Source: Oscillospiraceae bacterium
GTDB lineage: Bacteria > Bacillota > Clostridia > Oscillospirales > Acutalibacteraceae
Length of the DNA stretch: 64,000 bases
Direction of reading: 5' to 3'
Assembly: GCA_022483045.1 (NCBI GenBank)
Contig: JAKVOA010000001.1
Coordinates: 891,750 to 955,749 of the forward strand
A program made the translations under genes and the position numbers. Within the stretch, counting starts at the first letter, position 1. Each line of letters begins with the position of its first letter. Shown here in pieces: positions 51,786 through 59,721 of the stretch. The notes below the pieces were generated by a model. The model was not told where the DNA came from. It saw only the letters and a program-made list of their open reading frames with translations, and made no database searches.

Positions 51786-52574
51786 CCTTATAGCGAATTT
51801 TTCCTTCCTTTCAGAAGGTTCTTCAGTAGCCTGTTCTTTTTCAGTGAGAGGCAATATTCCCCCAATATCCTGTAACGGTCCATCAATAAGTGACACCGCT
51901 TGTACATGATGTTTCTGCAGAAAGCTTAGAATCTGTCTTGCTTCGGGGTGTCGCATAATACACCCAGCAAACGCCAGTTTGTTTTTTGCAATCTTTCCGC
52001 ATGTCCCGCCTATGAATCCGTACGGATAGCCCTGCAAAGCCACAGCACCGGGCCGCAGACGCAGCACATCGATTCCGGCACTTTGGACAGCATCTGCAAT
52101 TCCACTGTCTTCTGTTATAGCAGCGTCCTCATTGACTGGTACAATGCTGCATTTTGCATATCCCTGCTGTACCGGTATTAAGTGCAGGCCCTGCTTTTGA
52201 TATGCCTGTTTCAGTTCCGGACAAAGACACTTTGGGTTTGCAAAGATCAAATGACCGATTCTTGCCGCATTCAGGCTGCAATCCTGCGGGTACTGCGAAA
52301 AGTCATAAACATTTGTTTGTAAAAGAAAAATACCTGCAGCTGCAAACCTGCGCTGTAAAAGCTCATTCGTGCAAAAGCCTTTTCCGCCGCTTAAGAAATG
52401 ACACTGCATGTCCGCGTGTGAAGAAACCGGTGCCGAAAAGCGCGGATCTCCGGGAACTTTCAGTACAGTAATCTTCATCGTTTCTAATGCCTGTATAACG
52501 TCCCCTGCCCTTTCCGATACAGCAACAGCTGAAACTGGATTCTGCGGTAAATTCGGGCTGTTGACCCAGCGCAA
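51771..52574 (-). CDS. GME-fold-like protein, DUF6873 type
   Basis: A 267-residue soluble protein I recognise only by general layout. The GYAKCSIVPVNEDAAITEDS and GYPYGFIGGTCGK blocks and its alternating beta-alpha pattern resemble the guanidino-group-modifying enzyme (GME) fold (DUF6873-type proteins of Clostridia). The canonical His/Cys pair of amidinotransferases is not clear, so no activity is claimed. Translation probably starts at TTG 52574 (MRWVNSPNLPQNPVSAVAVS), with AGGAAAGGGG 7 nt upstream and no ATG nearby. Its stop lies in the palindrome at 51756. Confidence 0.5.
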   Translation of the reverse strand: MRWVNSPNLPQNPVSAVAVSERAGDVIQALETMKITVLKVPGDPRFSAPVSSHADMQCHFLSGGKGFCTNELLQRRFAAAGIFLLQTNVYDFSQYPQDCSLNAARIGHLIFANPKCLCPELKQAYQKQGLHLIPVQQGYAKCSIVPVNEDAAITEDSGIADAVQSAGIDVLRLRPGAVALQGYPYGFIGGTCGKIAKNKLAFAGCIMRHPEARQILSFLQKHHVQAVSLIDGPLQDIGGILPLTEKEQATEEPSERKEKFAIRNYTK

Positions 52575-52650
52575 AGTTTATCCCCTTTCCTAAAACGACC
52601 TGCATAAATTTCTTTGAGGATTCTCATACTATAAAGCAGAGGTGATTCCT

Positions 52651-52836
52651 ATGCTTATTCACTGTGACCAGGACTGCAGCTATCAAAAAGACGGATACTG
52701 CACGATTGAAGTCCTTGCAAATTATCAACCAAATGGCTGTGTGCGGTGCATACAGGCAATTTCCCGTACTGATTTAGAAAGCGGAAATGCCGCTATTCCT
52801 GCTGTAGAGCCGCAAAAGCCTGTCGTACATTTTTAA
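52651..52836 (+). CDS. Small cysteine-rich protein
   Basis: A 61-residue protein: MLIHCDQDCSYQKDGYCTIE, then NGCVRCIQAI. The four- to five-Cys pattern (CxxxC, C, CxxC) recalls the small metal-binding or hydroxymyristoyl-dehydratase-misnamed family found near radA or in Clostridia. Function unknown. The start at 52651 has AGAGGTG 6 nt upstream; GTG 52642 overlaps that site. Its last 44 nt overlap the 3' end of radA on the other strand. Confidence 0.6.
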   Translation: MLIHCDQDCSYQKDGYCTIEVLANYQPNGCVRCIQAISRTDLESGNAAIPAVEPQKPVVHF

Positions 52837-54175
52837 CGCCAATCAGCTGTATATCTGAAAAAGTACTGCCAAGCTGCTTTAAATTGTACCAAGGCAACAC
52901 ACATTTTTGAAAGCCCATTCGCTTTGCTTCATTGATACGCTGCTCTGCATGCATCACAGAGCGAATTTCGCCTGTCAGTCCTACTTCGCCAAAAACAATG
53001 GCATTGTCTGCAATCGGCACATCTTTTAAACTGGAAACCAAAGCCATAGCCACCGCTAAATCACAGGCAGGCTCATCCAGCCGCAGACCACCGATAACAT
53101 TTAAATAGGCATCTAAATTTGAAAAATAATAGCCCGCTCGCTTCTCTAAAACTGCCAGAAGCAAATTCATGCGGTTGTAATCAAACCCAGTGGCCATTCT
53201 GCGCGGATTCCCAAAGCCAGATGAAGTTGCCAACGCCTGAATTTCCGCCAAGATAGGCCGGCTGCCCTCAATTACGCAGGTTACACAGGTTCCAGAAACA
53301 TGTGTGGGACGGCCGGTCAGCATAGAAGCAGACGGGTTTTCTACCTGGTGCAGGCCGTCTTCTGCCATATCAAAAACGCCGATTTCGTTGGTTGAACCAT
53401 ATCGGTTCTTAACTGCCCGCAGGATTCGGTAGCTCATCTGGCGGTCACCCTCAAAGTACAAAACAGCATCTACAATGTGTTCCAGCACTTTCGGGCCGGC
53501 GATTGCACCGTCCTTGTTGACATGGCCAACTAAAATGGCAGGGATTTCCAATTCTTTAGCGGTGTGCATAATCGCATTGGTACATTCTCGCACTTGTGTT
53601 ACACTGCCGGGAGAAGAATTCAGTGCAGCATTATTCATGGTCTGAATAGAATCCACCATTAAAAGGTCCGGCTTTTCCGTACGTACATGCTCCAGTACCC
53701 GCTGAATATCTGTTTCGGTCAAAATATAAAGATTTTCAGAGTTCACTCGCAACCGGTTTGCACGCAGCTTAATTTGTCGGCTGGATTCTTCTCCGGAAAC
53801 ATAAAGGATTTTCAACGTGCTGCCTAGATAATCGCATATCTGCAAAAGGATTGTTGATTTACCAATGCCCGGTTCGCCGCTAATCAAAATCAGAGAACCT
53901 TTTACGATTCCGCCGCCCAAGACGCGGTCCAGTTCGGAAACACCGGTTTTATAGCGTGGCTCCTCCTGCAGGCTGATTTCACGAATTGGCATAACTTGTG
54001 CGGCCTGCTGGTGAAAAGTGGAACCAGAGCTGCCCTGGCGTGTCGAAACAACAGGCTGCTGCAGCTCTTCTGTCATGGTATTCCATGCACCGCACCCGGG
54101 GCATTTTCCGTACCATTTGGGGGATTCATATCCACATTCTGAACATATATAAATACTTTTTAATTTTCCAGACAT
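52793..54175 (-). CDS. radA: DNA repair ATPase RadA
   Basis: A RecA-like branch-migration helicase (also called Sms). The 460-residue product has an N-terminal zinc finger CSECGYESPKWYGKCPGCG, Walker A GEPGIGKSTILLQI, the RadA-specific KNRYGSTNEIGVF motif and a C-terminal Lon-protease-like domain without the catalytic Ser (about 290-450). The start ATG is 49 nt after the end of cwlD on the same strand. Confidence 0.95.
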   Translation of the reverse strand: MSGKLKSIYICSECGYESPKWYGKCPGCGAWNTMTEELQQPVVSTRQGSSGSTFHQQAAQVMPIREISLQEEPRYKTGVSELDRVLGGGIVKGSLILISGEPGIGKSTILLQICDYLGSTLKILYVSGEESSRQIKLRANRLRVNSENLYILTETDIQRVLEHVRTEKPDLLMVDSIQTMNNAALNSSPGSVTQVRECTNAIMHTAKELEIPAILVGHVNKDGAIAGPKVLEHIVDAVLYFEGDRQMSYRILRAVKNRYGSTNEIGVFDMAEDGLHQVENPSASMLTGRPTHVSGTCVTCVIEGSRPILAEIQALATSSGFGNPRRMATGFDYNRMNLLLAVLEKRAGYYFSNLDAYLNVIGGLRLDEPACDLAVAMALVSSLKDVPIADNAIVFGEVGLTGEIRSVMHAEQRINEAKRMGFQKCVLPWYNLKQLGSTFSDIQLIGVKNVRQAFAALQQE

Positions 54176-54224
54176 AGTGCTTCCATTCCTATTCGTAAGC
54201 CTTTTATCTTATCTGCTTCTCTTT

Positions 54225-55013
54225 TTATTTTATTATAGCGGAGGTTTGCGAAGAATACAAGGTTCCTTTCCCAGCGGCAACCGAAGAGGCTGTGCTGCTC
54301 TGACGCAGATACTGCAAAATACCGTTTGTAATAGCATCTGCCATTTTTTGCTGATAAGCTTCCTCATTTAAAAGTTTTGCTTCCGAAGCGTTCGACAAAA
54401 AGCCACACTCCACAAGAACCGCTGGGTCCTGTGCGTGCGTTAACAGGTAGATTGAGCGCGTTGCAGCCTTATTGCTGCGCTTATTTTCCGGCTGTGTGCG
54501 CAAAACGATCGATTGACGCAGCTGCTCAGCGAGCAGCTTGCTTTTAGGATGATTTGGAGAATAAAAAATTTGTGCACCGCTGTAATACCCATCTGAAAAA
54601 TGGTTTTGATGAATGCTGACAAAAATGCCGCCGGGGTTCCCCTGTAAAATTGCAAAGCGTTTATGAATATCAGAAGCTTTTCGTTCGCGCAGAGTGGAAA
54701 GTGAATGGTCACCAAGCATTACATCTTCGCTGCGGGTCATCAAGACTCTGCATCCACCGTTTGTCAGTCCCTTTTCAACTTTTTTGGTGATCGAAAGATT
54801 GATTACTTTTTCTGGCACCGGAGAGCACCCCACAGCGCCCCCATCCTCCCCGCCGTGACCGGCATCCAAAATAACCAGCGGACGCAGCACTGCAGCCGCT
54901 GCAGCGGCTGTCTGTGCCGTATGGAAGCAAGAAACAGACAGCAGAAAGAAAAAGAAGACGCAGGCAGCTACTAAAACCGCCAGCATCCAGATATTTGTAC
55001 ATTTTGCTTTCAT
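54225..55013 (-). CDS. cwlD: N-acetylmuramoyl-L-alanine amidase, CwlD type
   Basis: Cleaves stem peptides from muramic acid so muramic delta-lactam can form in the spore cortex. The 262-residue product has an N-terminal membrane anchor (WMLAVLVAACVFFFFLLSV). Amidase_3 zinc ligands and catalytic residues are in LVILDAGHGGEDGGAVG, SIHQNHFSDG and ILVECGFLSNASEAKLL. Start 55013 follows GGAGGAGGAA; the upstream in-frame extension has no ribosome-binding site. Confidence 0.85.
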   Translation of the reverse strand: MKAKCTNIWMLAVLVAACVFFFFLLSVSCFHTAQTAAAAAAVLRPLVILDAGHGGEDGGAVGCSPVPEKVINLSITKKVEKGLTNGGCRVLMTRSEDVMLGDHSLSTLRERKASDIHKRFAILQGNPGGIFVSIHQNHFSDGYYSGAQIFYSPNHPKSKLLAEQLRQSIVLRTQPENKRSNKAATRSIYLLTHAQDPAVLVECGFLSNASEAKLLNEEAYQQKMADAITNGILQYLRQSSTASSVAAGKGTLYSSQTSAIIK

Positions 55014-55095
55014 TATGCCATTCCTCCTCCCTGCATGTATATGCCGGGGAAGCAGGAAATAGCTCTTAAAAAGAAAGTGCTTTCCCCTGTACAGC

Positions 55096-55132
55096 AAAAA
55101 GTCGGATATCTGCTGCAATGCAGATATCCGGC
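55096..55132 (-). terminator. Terminator after the MATE gene
   Basis: On the minus strand, a 13-bp stem GCCGGATATCTGC / GCAGATATCCGAC (one G-T pair) with a 6-nt loop, then TTTTT. Confidence 0.85.
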
Positions 55133-55137
55133 TAAAT

Positions 55138-56520
55138 TTAATTATTTACAGGCAATTTATCAAAAACGGTCTTTTTTAAGTGCAGATGTAGAAGAATACT
55201 GGTAATCAGCGAAACAACTTCTGCGATTGGGAAAGCAAACCAGACCGCGGTGATTTGATTTGTCATCTTGGCCAGCAAATACGCTGCAGGCAGCAGCACA
55301 CACAACTGACGCATCAGGGTGACAATTAAACTGTATGTTCCTTTGCCGACCGCTGTAAATTCTGCAGAAATTAAAATGCCAAACGCTGCCGGCAAAAAGC
55401 AAAGACTGATTGTACGCAGTGCCGGTATACCCATGGCAAGCATTTTGGGCGATGCGTCGAAAATACTGAGCAAAGGCCCGGGGATTGTCATAAAAAGAAT
55501 CATGCCAACCAGCATAATTGATGCCGCGATAGTCATGCCGATGCGCAGGGCGCTTTGTACGCGTTTCTTTTTGCATGCGCCAAAGTTATAGCCCATAATC
55601 GGAATAATGCCTTGATTCAAGCCAAAGACCGGCATAAACACAAATGACTGTAGCTTGAAATAGACACCGAAAATAGCGACTGCTGTTTCCCCGACATTCT
55701 GAAAAGAAATTAAAATGCGGTTGATGCCGCCGGTCATCACAGAGCCAATCGCATTCATGACAATAGATGGCAAACCGACTTCATAAATATCTTTAATCGT
55801 ATCCCAGCTGAAATGAAAATCTTTAAAAGAAATATGTACATCAATTTCTTTATGAAGGACTACATAGATGGCAAGAAGCATAGAAAGGAACTGCCCAATA
55901 ATCGTTGCCACAGCTGCGCCGGCAACATCCATATGCAGTGTGAAAATAAAAATAGGGTCTAGAATAATGTTTGCAATCGCACCGGTCAGCTGAAACAGCA
56001 TGGGGTAAACCATGTTTCCTGTGGCACCAACGACCTTTTCCAAATTAACCTCAAAGCACATGCTGAAAGAACCAATACAGACAATCTGCATGTATTGAAT
56101 GGCCCAATTTAATATTTGCTCATTCTGTGTAAACAGCTGTGCAAATGGCCGCGCGAAAAAGAGGCCGAGAATCAGAAAAATAGCATAGTTAAAAACACTC
56201 AGTAAGACCCCGTGTTCTGCGGCCAAGTCAGCTTCATCGGTTCGCTTTTCGCCTAAGCGCCGGGCAATCAGCGAATTTAAACCAATGCCTGTGCCAATGC
56301 AGACAGCGATCAGGATATTTTGAACCGGAAATACTAAAGAAACGGAAGTTAAAGCATTCTCATTGATACGGGAAACAAAAATACTGTCTACAATATTGTA
56401 CAGCGCCTGTACCAGCATAGAAAAAATCGTTGGCAGCGACATGCTGACAACCAGCGGCAGCATTTTTTGTACACCCATACGGTTTTGTGTTGCAATTTGT
56501 TTTTTGTCGTCAGTCTTCAA
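55138..56520 (-). CDS. MATE family efflux transporter
   Basis: A 460-residue protein with about 12 membrane helices and the two-fold MATE repeat. Blocks include LPTIFSMLVQALYNIVDSIF near the N-terminus, VGATGNMVYPMLFQLTGAIANIILDPIFI, and GLNQGIIPIMGYNFGACKKK in the second half. Substrate unknown; MATE proteins export cationic drugs or metabolites with Na+ or H+. The TTG at 56520 is favoured as start because AGGAGG lies 5 nt upstream. It overlaps the end of the glycosylase gene by 11 nt, suggesting coupling. TTG 56550 is an alternative. Confidence 0.85.
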   Translation of the reverse strand: MKTDDKKQIATQNRMGVQKMLPLVVSMSLPTIFSMLVQALYNIVDSIFVSRINENALTSVSLVFPVQNILIAVCIGTGIGLNSLIARRLGEKRTDEADLAAEHGVLLSVFNYAIFLILGLFFARPFAQLFTQNEQILNWAIQYMQIVCIGSFSMCFEVNLEKVVGATGNMVYPMLFQLTGAIANIILDPIFIFTLHMDVAGAAVATIIGQFLSMLLAIYVVLHKEIDVHISFKDFHFSWDTIKDIYEVGLPSIVMNAIGSVMTGGINRILISFQNVGETAVAIFGVYFKLQSFVFMPVFGLNQGIIPIMGYNFGACKKKRVQSALRIGMTIAASIMLVGMILFMTIPGPLLSIFDASPKMLAMGIPALRTISLCFLPAAFGILISAEFTAVGKGTYSLIVTLMRQLCVLLPAAYLLAKMTNQITAVWFAFPIAEVVSLITSILLHLHLKKTVFDKLPVNN

Positions 56521-57016
56521 TTTTTCCTCCTGTTTGCAGTTCTTTGGCAATAGAGTAATAAGCCGTTATCAGCTCTTCTATGGAATACCTGCAGTTTGCC
56601 GGGCTGGTAGACGGCAGACAAACCGCAGGTATCTTTACTGTGGGAAAGACTAATTTTTCGTATAATAAAAAGGCCTTGCGGCCAGTCGTAAAGACAGCAT
56701 GAATCTTTGTCTTTCGCAGCAGTGCCGAAATATCATTCGGCTTTGGCTCGCGGATACTGGAATCATCTGCACCACAAATGGAGCAGGAATGCAAAACGTC
56801 CCACAGGGCAATCTGATTTTGCAGCAAAAGTTCTTTTTTCGCAGGAATCGACCCTGGAACCGGCTGCTGCAAAACAGCGGCTAAAACACGCCAAAAGCGG
56901 TTTTGAGGATGCCCGTAGTAGAACCCGCTTTCGCGGGATTTAGGCGACGGCATAGTCCCCAAAATAAGCACCTGTGAGTCAGCCGCAAAAACAGGAGACA
57001 GCGGGTGAATAATCAT
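56510..57016 (-). CDS. Mismatch-specific uracil/hypoxanthine-DNA glycosylase
   Basis: A 168-residue member of the uracil-DNA glycosylase superfamily, closest to the DNA-deoxyinosine (hypoxanthine) glycosylase family. Motifs are ILGTMPSPKSRESGFYYGHP with QNRFW (active site), and LPSTSPANCRY (second catalytic motif). It removes deaminated bases. The start is uncertain: ATG 57016 gives a family-like MIIHPLSPVF start but no close ribosome-binding site, and ATG 57046 lies just after the tRNA terminator. The gene is coupled to the MATE gene. Confidence 0.8.
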   Translation of the reverse strand: MIIHPLSPVFAADSQVLILGTMPSPKSRESGFYYGHPQNRFWRVLAAVLQQPVPGSIPAKKELLLQNQIALWDVLHSCSICGADDSSIREPKPNDISALLRKTKIHAVFTTGRKAFLLYEKLVFPTVKIPAVCLPSTSPANCRYSIEELITAYYSIAKELQTGGKIED

Positions 57017-57053
57017 TTCTGAAGCGATAGGCTTGTCCCCCCTCATTTCAGGT

Positions 57054-57094
57054 AAAAAAAAAGTAAACAGAGAAAGCAAAGCTCTCTGTTTACT
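57054..57094 (-). terminator. Terminator of the tRNA operon
   Basis: On the minus strand, a 12-bp stem AGTAAACAGAGA / TCTCTGTTTACT with a 9-nt loop, then a run of at least eight T. It separates the tRNA operon from the glycosylase gene. Confidence 0.9.
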
Positions 57095-57100
57095 ACGACA

Positions 57101-57175
57101 TGGAGGCGTCACCCAGATTCGAACTGGGGCATCAGGGTTTTGCAGACCCATGCCTTACCACTTGGCTATGACGCC
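57101..57175 (-). tRNA. tRNA-Cys(GCA)
   Basis: A 75-nt cloverleaf with CCA encoded. Acceptor arms GGCGTCA / TGACGCC pair; the anticodon loop CTGCAAA gives GCA. TTCGAATC forms the T-loop. It is the last gene of the five-tRNA operon. Confidence 0.96.
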
Positions 57176-57179
57176 AACT

Positions 57180-57255
57180 TGGAGCGAACGACGAGGCTCG
57201 AACTCGCTACCTCCACCTTGGCAAGGTGGCGCTCTACCAGATGAGCTACGTTCGC
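57180..57255 (-). tRNA. tRNA-Gly(GCC)
   Basis: A 76-nt cloverleaf with CCA encoded. Acceptor arms GCGAACG / CGTTCGC; anticodon loop TTGCCAA gives GCC. TTCGAGCC is the T-loop. Confidence 0.96.
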
Positions 57256-57258
57256 AAA

Positions 57259-57334
57259 TGGTGCCTCCGAGCGGAATCGAACCACTGACACGGGGATTTT
57301 CAGTCCCCTGCTCTACCTACTGAGCTACAGAGGC
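57259..57334 (-). tRNA. tRNA-Phe(GAA)
   Basis: A 76-nt cloverleaf with CCA encoded. Acceptor stem GCCTCTG / CGGAGGC has one mismatch-like wobble; anticodon loop CTGAAAA gives GAA. TTCGATTC is the T-loop. Confidence 0.96.
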
Positions 57335-57340
57335 AAAAAA

Positions 57341-57417
57341 TGGCGACTCGGAACGGGATCGAACCGTCGACCTCTAGCGTGACAGGCTAGCGTTCTAACC
57401 AGCTGAACTACCGAGCC
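57341..57417 (-). tRNA. tRNA-Asp(GTC)
   Basis: A 77-nt cloverleaf with CCA encoded. The acceptor arms begin GGCTCGG and end CCGAGTC; anticodon loop CTGTCAC gives GTC. TTCGATCC is the T-loop. Being a GUC anticodon, it should be a queuosine target of the nearby tgt product. Confidence 0.96.
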
Positions 57418-57422
57418 ACTGC

Positions 57423-57499
57423 TGGTGGGAACAATAGGACTCGAACCTATGACCCCCTGCTTGTAAGGCAGGTGCTCTAACCAGCTGAGCTATGCTCCC
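57423..57499 (-). tRNA. tRNA-Val(TAC)
   Basis: A 77-nt cloverleaf with CCA encoded. Acceptor stem GGGAGCA / TGTTCCC; anticodon loop CTTACAA gives TAC. TTCGAGTC is the T-loop. First gene of the operon. Confidence 0.96.
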
Positions 57500-57543
57500 A
57501 ATTTTTTGTTTTGTGTTGCTGTTGTTCATCAGCGACGTGTATT

Positions 57544-57572
57544 ATAATACAACAACTTCACGTGGATGTCAA
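57544..57572 (-). promoter_or_regulatory. Promoter of the tRNA operon
   Basis: On the minus strand, TTGACA (57567-57572), a 17-nt spacer and TATTAT (57544-57549), about 45 nt before tRNA-Val. A second TATAAT overlaps it. It lies just after the hslO stop codon. Confidence 0.85.
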
Positions 57573-57589
57573 GGCTTTTTTCAAAAAAA

Positions 57590-58492
57590 CTAATTGTTTT
57601 TTTGGTGTTTTTTGGCTTGTGCTGCCAAACGCTGCAGTTCCTCCTCGGAAAAGTGATATGCACGCCCACAATACTGGCACTTTGCTTCAGCAATCCCTGT
57701 TTTAGGGTCTGCCAGCGTCAAGATTTGTTCTGGCGGCAGCGTCAACAGCGCCCGCTCTACCCGCTGCCTAGAACAATCACAGGCATAAGCGACGCGGGAT
57801 TCATCCAGCTTTTCAAAAGGCATTCCCAGTAAAGCTTTGCCGCACATTTCTTCTATGCTGTCACCGGCTGCCAGCATTTTTGTCACAGCCGGCAGTGCCG
57901 CCGCGTTTGTTTCCAGCCGAGAAAGCTCTTCTTCCGTAATACCAGGCATTCCCTGTATCAGCAGCCCGCCCGACAAAATCTGTGAAGAGTCTTTTGTCCC
58001 CACCAGGACACCCAATGCGCATACGGTTGGGATCTGCTCACTGTAAGCATAATAAGCTGCTAAATCTTCAGCAATCTCTCCCGAAATCAATTTTGTATGC
58101 CCTGTATAAGGGGTGCGTTCCCGGTCGTCACGCATTACAGTCAAAAGGCCATTGTGCCCAACGGCTCCGCCAATATCTAATTTGCCATTTGGTTTGAGCG
58201 GCAAATCAATTTCCGGATGGGCGACATATCCGCGGCAGTTACCGCAACAGTCTGCAATCGCTGTTAAGGGGCCAAGCGGTCCACCGCCGTTTACCTTTAC
58301 CTGTACGGTAGCGCCCTGATTTTTCAGCATAGCACCCATCATAGAGGCCCCAGATAGCAGCCGCCCCAGGGCCGCTGCTGCGGTTGGGCTGGTGTGATGA
58401 ATTTGCTGCGCCGTTGCCACCATGTACGTAGAGTCAACCGCGCAGGCCATGACATGCTTGTTTTTAGTCAGGCAGCGAATCATTCTATCCAT
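57590..58492 (-). CDS. hslO: Redox-regulated chaperone Hsp33
   Basis: A holdase activated by oxidative unfolding. The 300-residue product has the family N-terminal block and the four zinc cysteines as CxC (AYACDCSRQRVERAL) and CxxC (AKCQYCGRAYHF) in the C-terminal redox switch, and the NGGGPLGPLTAIADCCGN stretch in the core. It starts 3 nt after the methyltransferase gene. Confidence 0.95.
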   Translation of the reverse strand: MDRMIRCLTKNKHVMACAVDSTYMVATAQQIHHTSPTAAAALGRLLSGASMMGAMLKNQGATVQVKVNGGGPLGPLTAIADCCGNCRGYVAHPEIDLPLKPNGKLDIGGAVGHNGLLTVMRDDRERTPYTGHTKLISGEIAEDLAAYYAYSEQIPTVCALGVLVGTKDSSQILSGGLLIQGMPGITEEELSRLETNAAALPAVTKMLAAGDSIEEMCGKALLGMPFEKLDESRVAYACDCSRQRVERALLTLPPEQILTLADPKTGIAEAKCQYCGRAYHFSEEELQRLAAQAKKHQKNN

Positions 58493-58495
58493 ATT

Positions 58496-59266
58496 TTAAA
58501 GTCTTTCCTTTTCATTAACTTTAGCCTTTGCTTTGCGCGCAACATAAACAATGCGCTCTGTCTTTTCCTGTGGACTGTCAAACGTCATCTCGGAAAAAGC
58601 ACCTGCCAGCTGCATTCCTGCAGATTTCAGCATGGACGCAACCTGTGTTTCTTCATAAGCGCGCTCGAAAAATTCTTCGCTTTCACGCGTATATACAGCC
58701 CCATTGCGCTTGAAAAAGTCCAGCGCAATGTCTACACGGCACCCCGCGGGGTGATAATGGTTCTGCCAGACACAGTATACAGAATCGGTATCGTAAATAA
58801 AAGTATTGTCCCCCAGAATTTTCTGGTGCTTGTATGGTGTATTCATATCAAATACAAAAAGGCCGTCTGGCTCTAAAAACAAAGAGACCCTTTCAAACGT
58901 GCGTTGCAAGTCTCTTTGGGTCTGCAGATGATTTAAGCTGTCAAGGGTGCAGAATACGGTATCTACGGTGCTGTACAAGTCTATGGCCTGCATCTGCTGG
59001 CATACAAAAAGAATTTTTTCACCGGCCGCCAAGGCCTTTTCCTGTGCCTGCATCAACATTTCAGAGCTGCCGTCTATTCCATAGATATCAAAGCCTCTTT
59101 GTTTTAGTTCCAGCGTCAGGCTGCCGGTCCCACAGGCAAGGTCCAGCGTAACACCGGAATTATGCCCATAGCGCTTCAAAAGCGCGCATAAATAATCTGC
59201 GCGCTTTTGATAACCTACATTATGGGTTAGGGCATCGTAATACTTTGCAAATGTCGTGTAACTCAT
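58496..59266 (-). CDS. Class I SAM-dependent methyltransferase
   Basis: A 256-residue methyltransferase with the SAM-binding motif I VTLDLACGTGSLTLELKQRG at about residues 39-58, then DIYGIDGSSEMLMQAQEKA, and FCTLDSLNHLQT. It has the general small-molecule methyltransferase fold; the substrate cannot be read. It overlaps the YerC-like gene by 4 nt and is followed by hslO, so all three are co-transcribed. A shortened MraW- or UbiE-type identity is not supported. Confidence 0.85.
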   Translation of the reverse strand: MSYTTFAKYYDALTHNVGYQKRADYLCALLKRYGHNSGVTLDLACGTGSLTLELKQRGFDIYGIDGSSEMLMQAQEKALAAGEKILFVCQQMQAIDLYSTVDTVFCTLDSLNHLQTQRDLQRTFERVSLFLEPDGLFVFDMNTPYKHQKILGDNTFIYDTDSVYCVWQNHYHPAGCRVDIALDFFKRNGAVYTRESEEFFERAYEETQVASMLKSAGMQLAGAFSEMTFDSPQEKTERIVYVARKAKAKVNEKERL

Positions 59267-59586
59267 TTGTTCTCCTGAATTTTGTTATCTGGTGCTTTAT
59301 CACCAATGCGGTCAAAGACCAGACTGTAGCCGTCACTTCCATAGTTTAAAGAACGGTTTACCCGGCTGATGGTAGCAGTAGAAGCATGTGTAATATGCAC
59401 AATATGCTGATAATTCTGTTTGGTGCTAAGCATGTGTGCCACTAAAAGGCGCTGAGACATCGCTTTAATTTCTGGTACTGTGCACAGATCCTCAAAAAAA
59501 GCATAGCATTCTTCCGGGGTCTTTAAAGAAAGAACAGCCTGAAACAGAAAATCGACACTGTCATCTTTAATTTTTGAATTCAACAC
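59263..59586 (-). CDS. YerC/YecD family TrpR-like regulator
   Basis: A 107-residue helical protein of the TrpR-related YerC/YecD family. The helix-turn-helix sits in MSQRLLVAHMLSTKQNYQHI with THASTATISRVNRSL. It is a small DNA-binding regulator with unknown ligand. The start is GTG 59586, with AGGAG 6 nt upstream. It overlaps the methyltransferase gene by 4 nt. Confidence 0.88.
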   Translation of the reverse strand: MLNSKIKDDSVDFLFQAVLSLKTPEECYAFFEDLCTVPEIKAMSQRLLVAHMLSTKQNYQHIVHITHASTATISRVNRSLNYGSDGYSLVFDRIGDKAPDNKIQENK

Positions 59587-59657
59587 TACTCACTCCTATG
59601 AAATGAAAAGATCAAGCAGGCATTATTGCCTGTTTAAAAGTTTACTCTAAAAAAGCG

Positions 59658-59687
59658 CAAAAGTAAAGGGCAGCAGCTGCCCTTTAC
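59658..59687 (-). terminator. Terminator after lysA
   Basis: A perfect 12-bp inverted repeat GTAAAGGGCAGC / GCTGCCCTTTAC with a 1-bp centre (so the tip must open), followed by TTTT and then TTTTTT on the minus strand. It lies 35 nt after the lysA stop codon. Confidence 0.75.
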
Positions 59688-59721
59688 TCAATTATTATTT
59701 ATTTTGTTTGTTGATTTTGAT

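Noticed and set aside
57101..57499. tRNA cluster as an integration site
   Set aside because: All five tRNAs are complete with CCA and I saw no repeated 3' end or integrase beside them.
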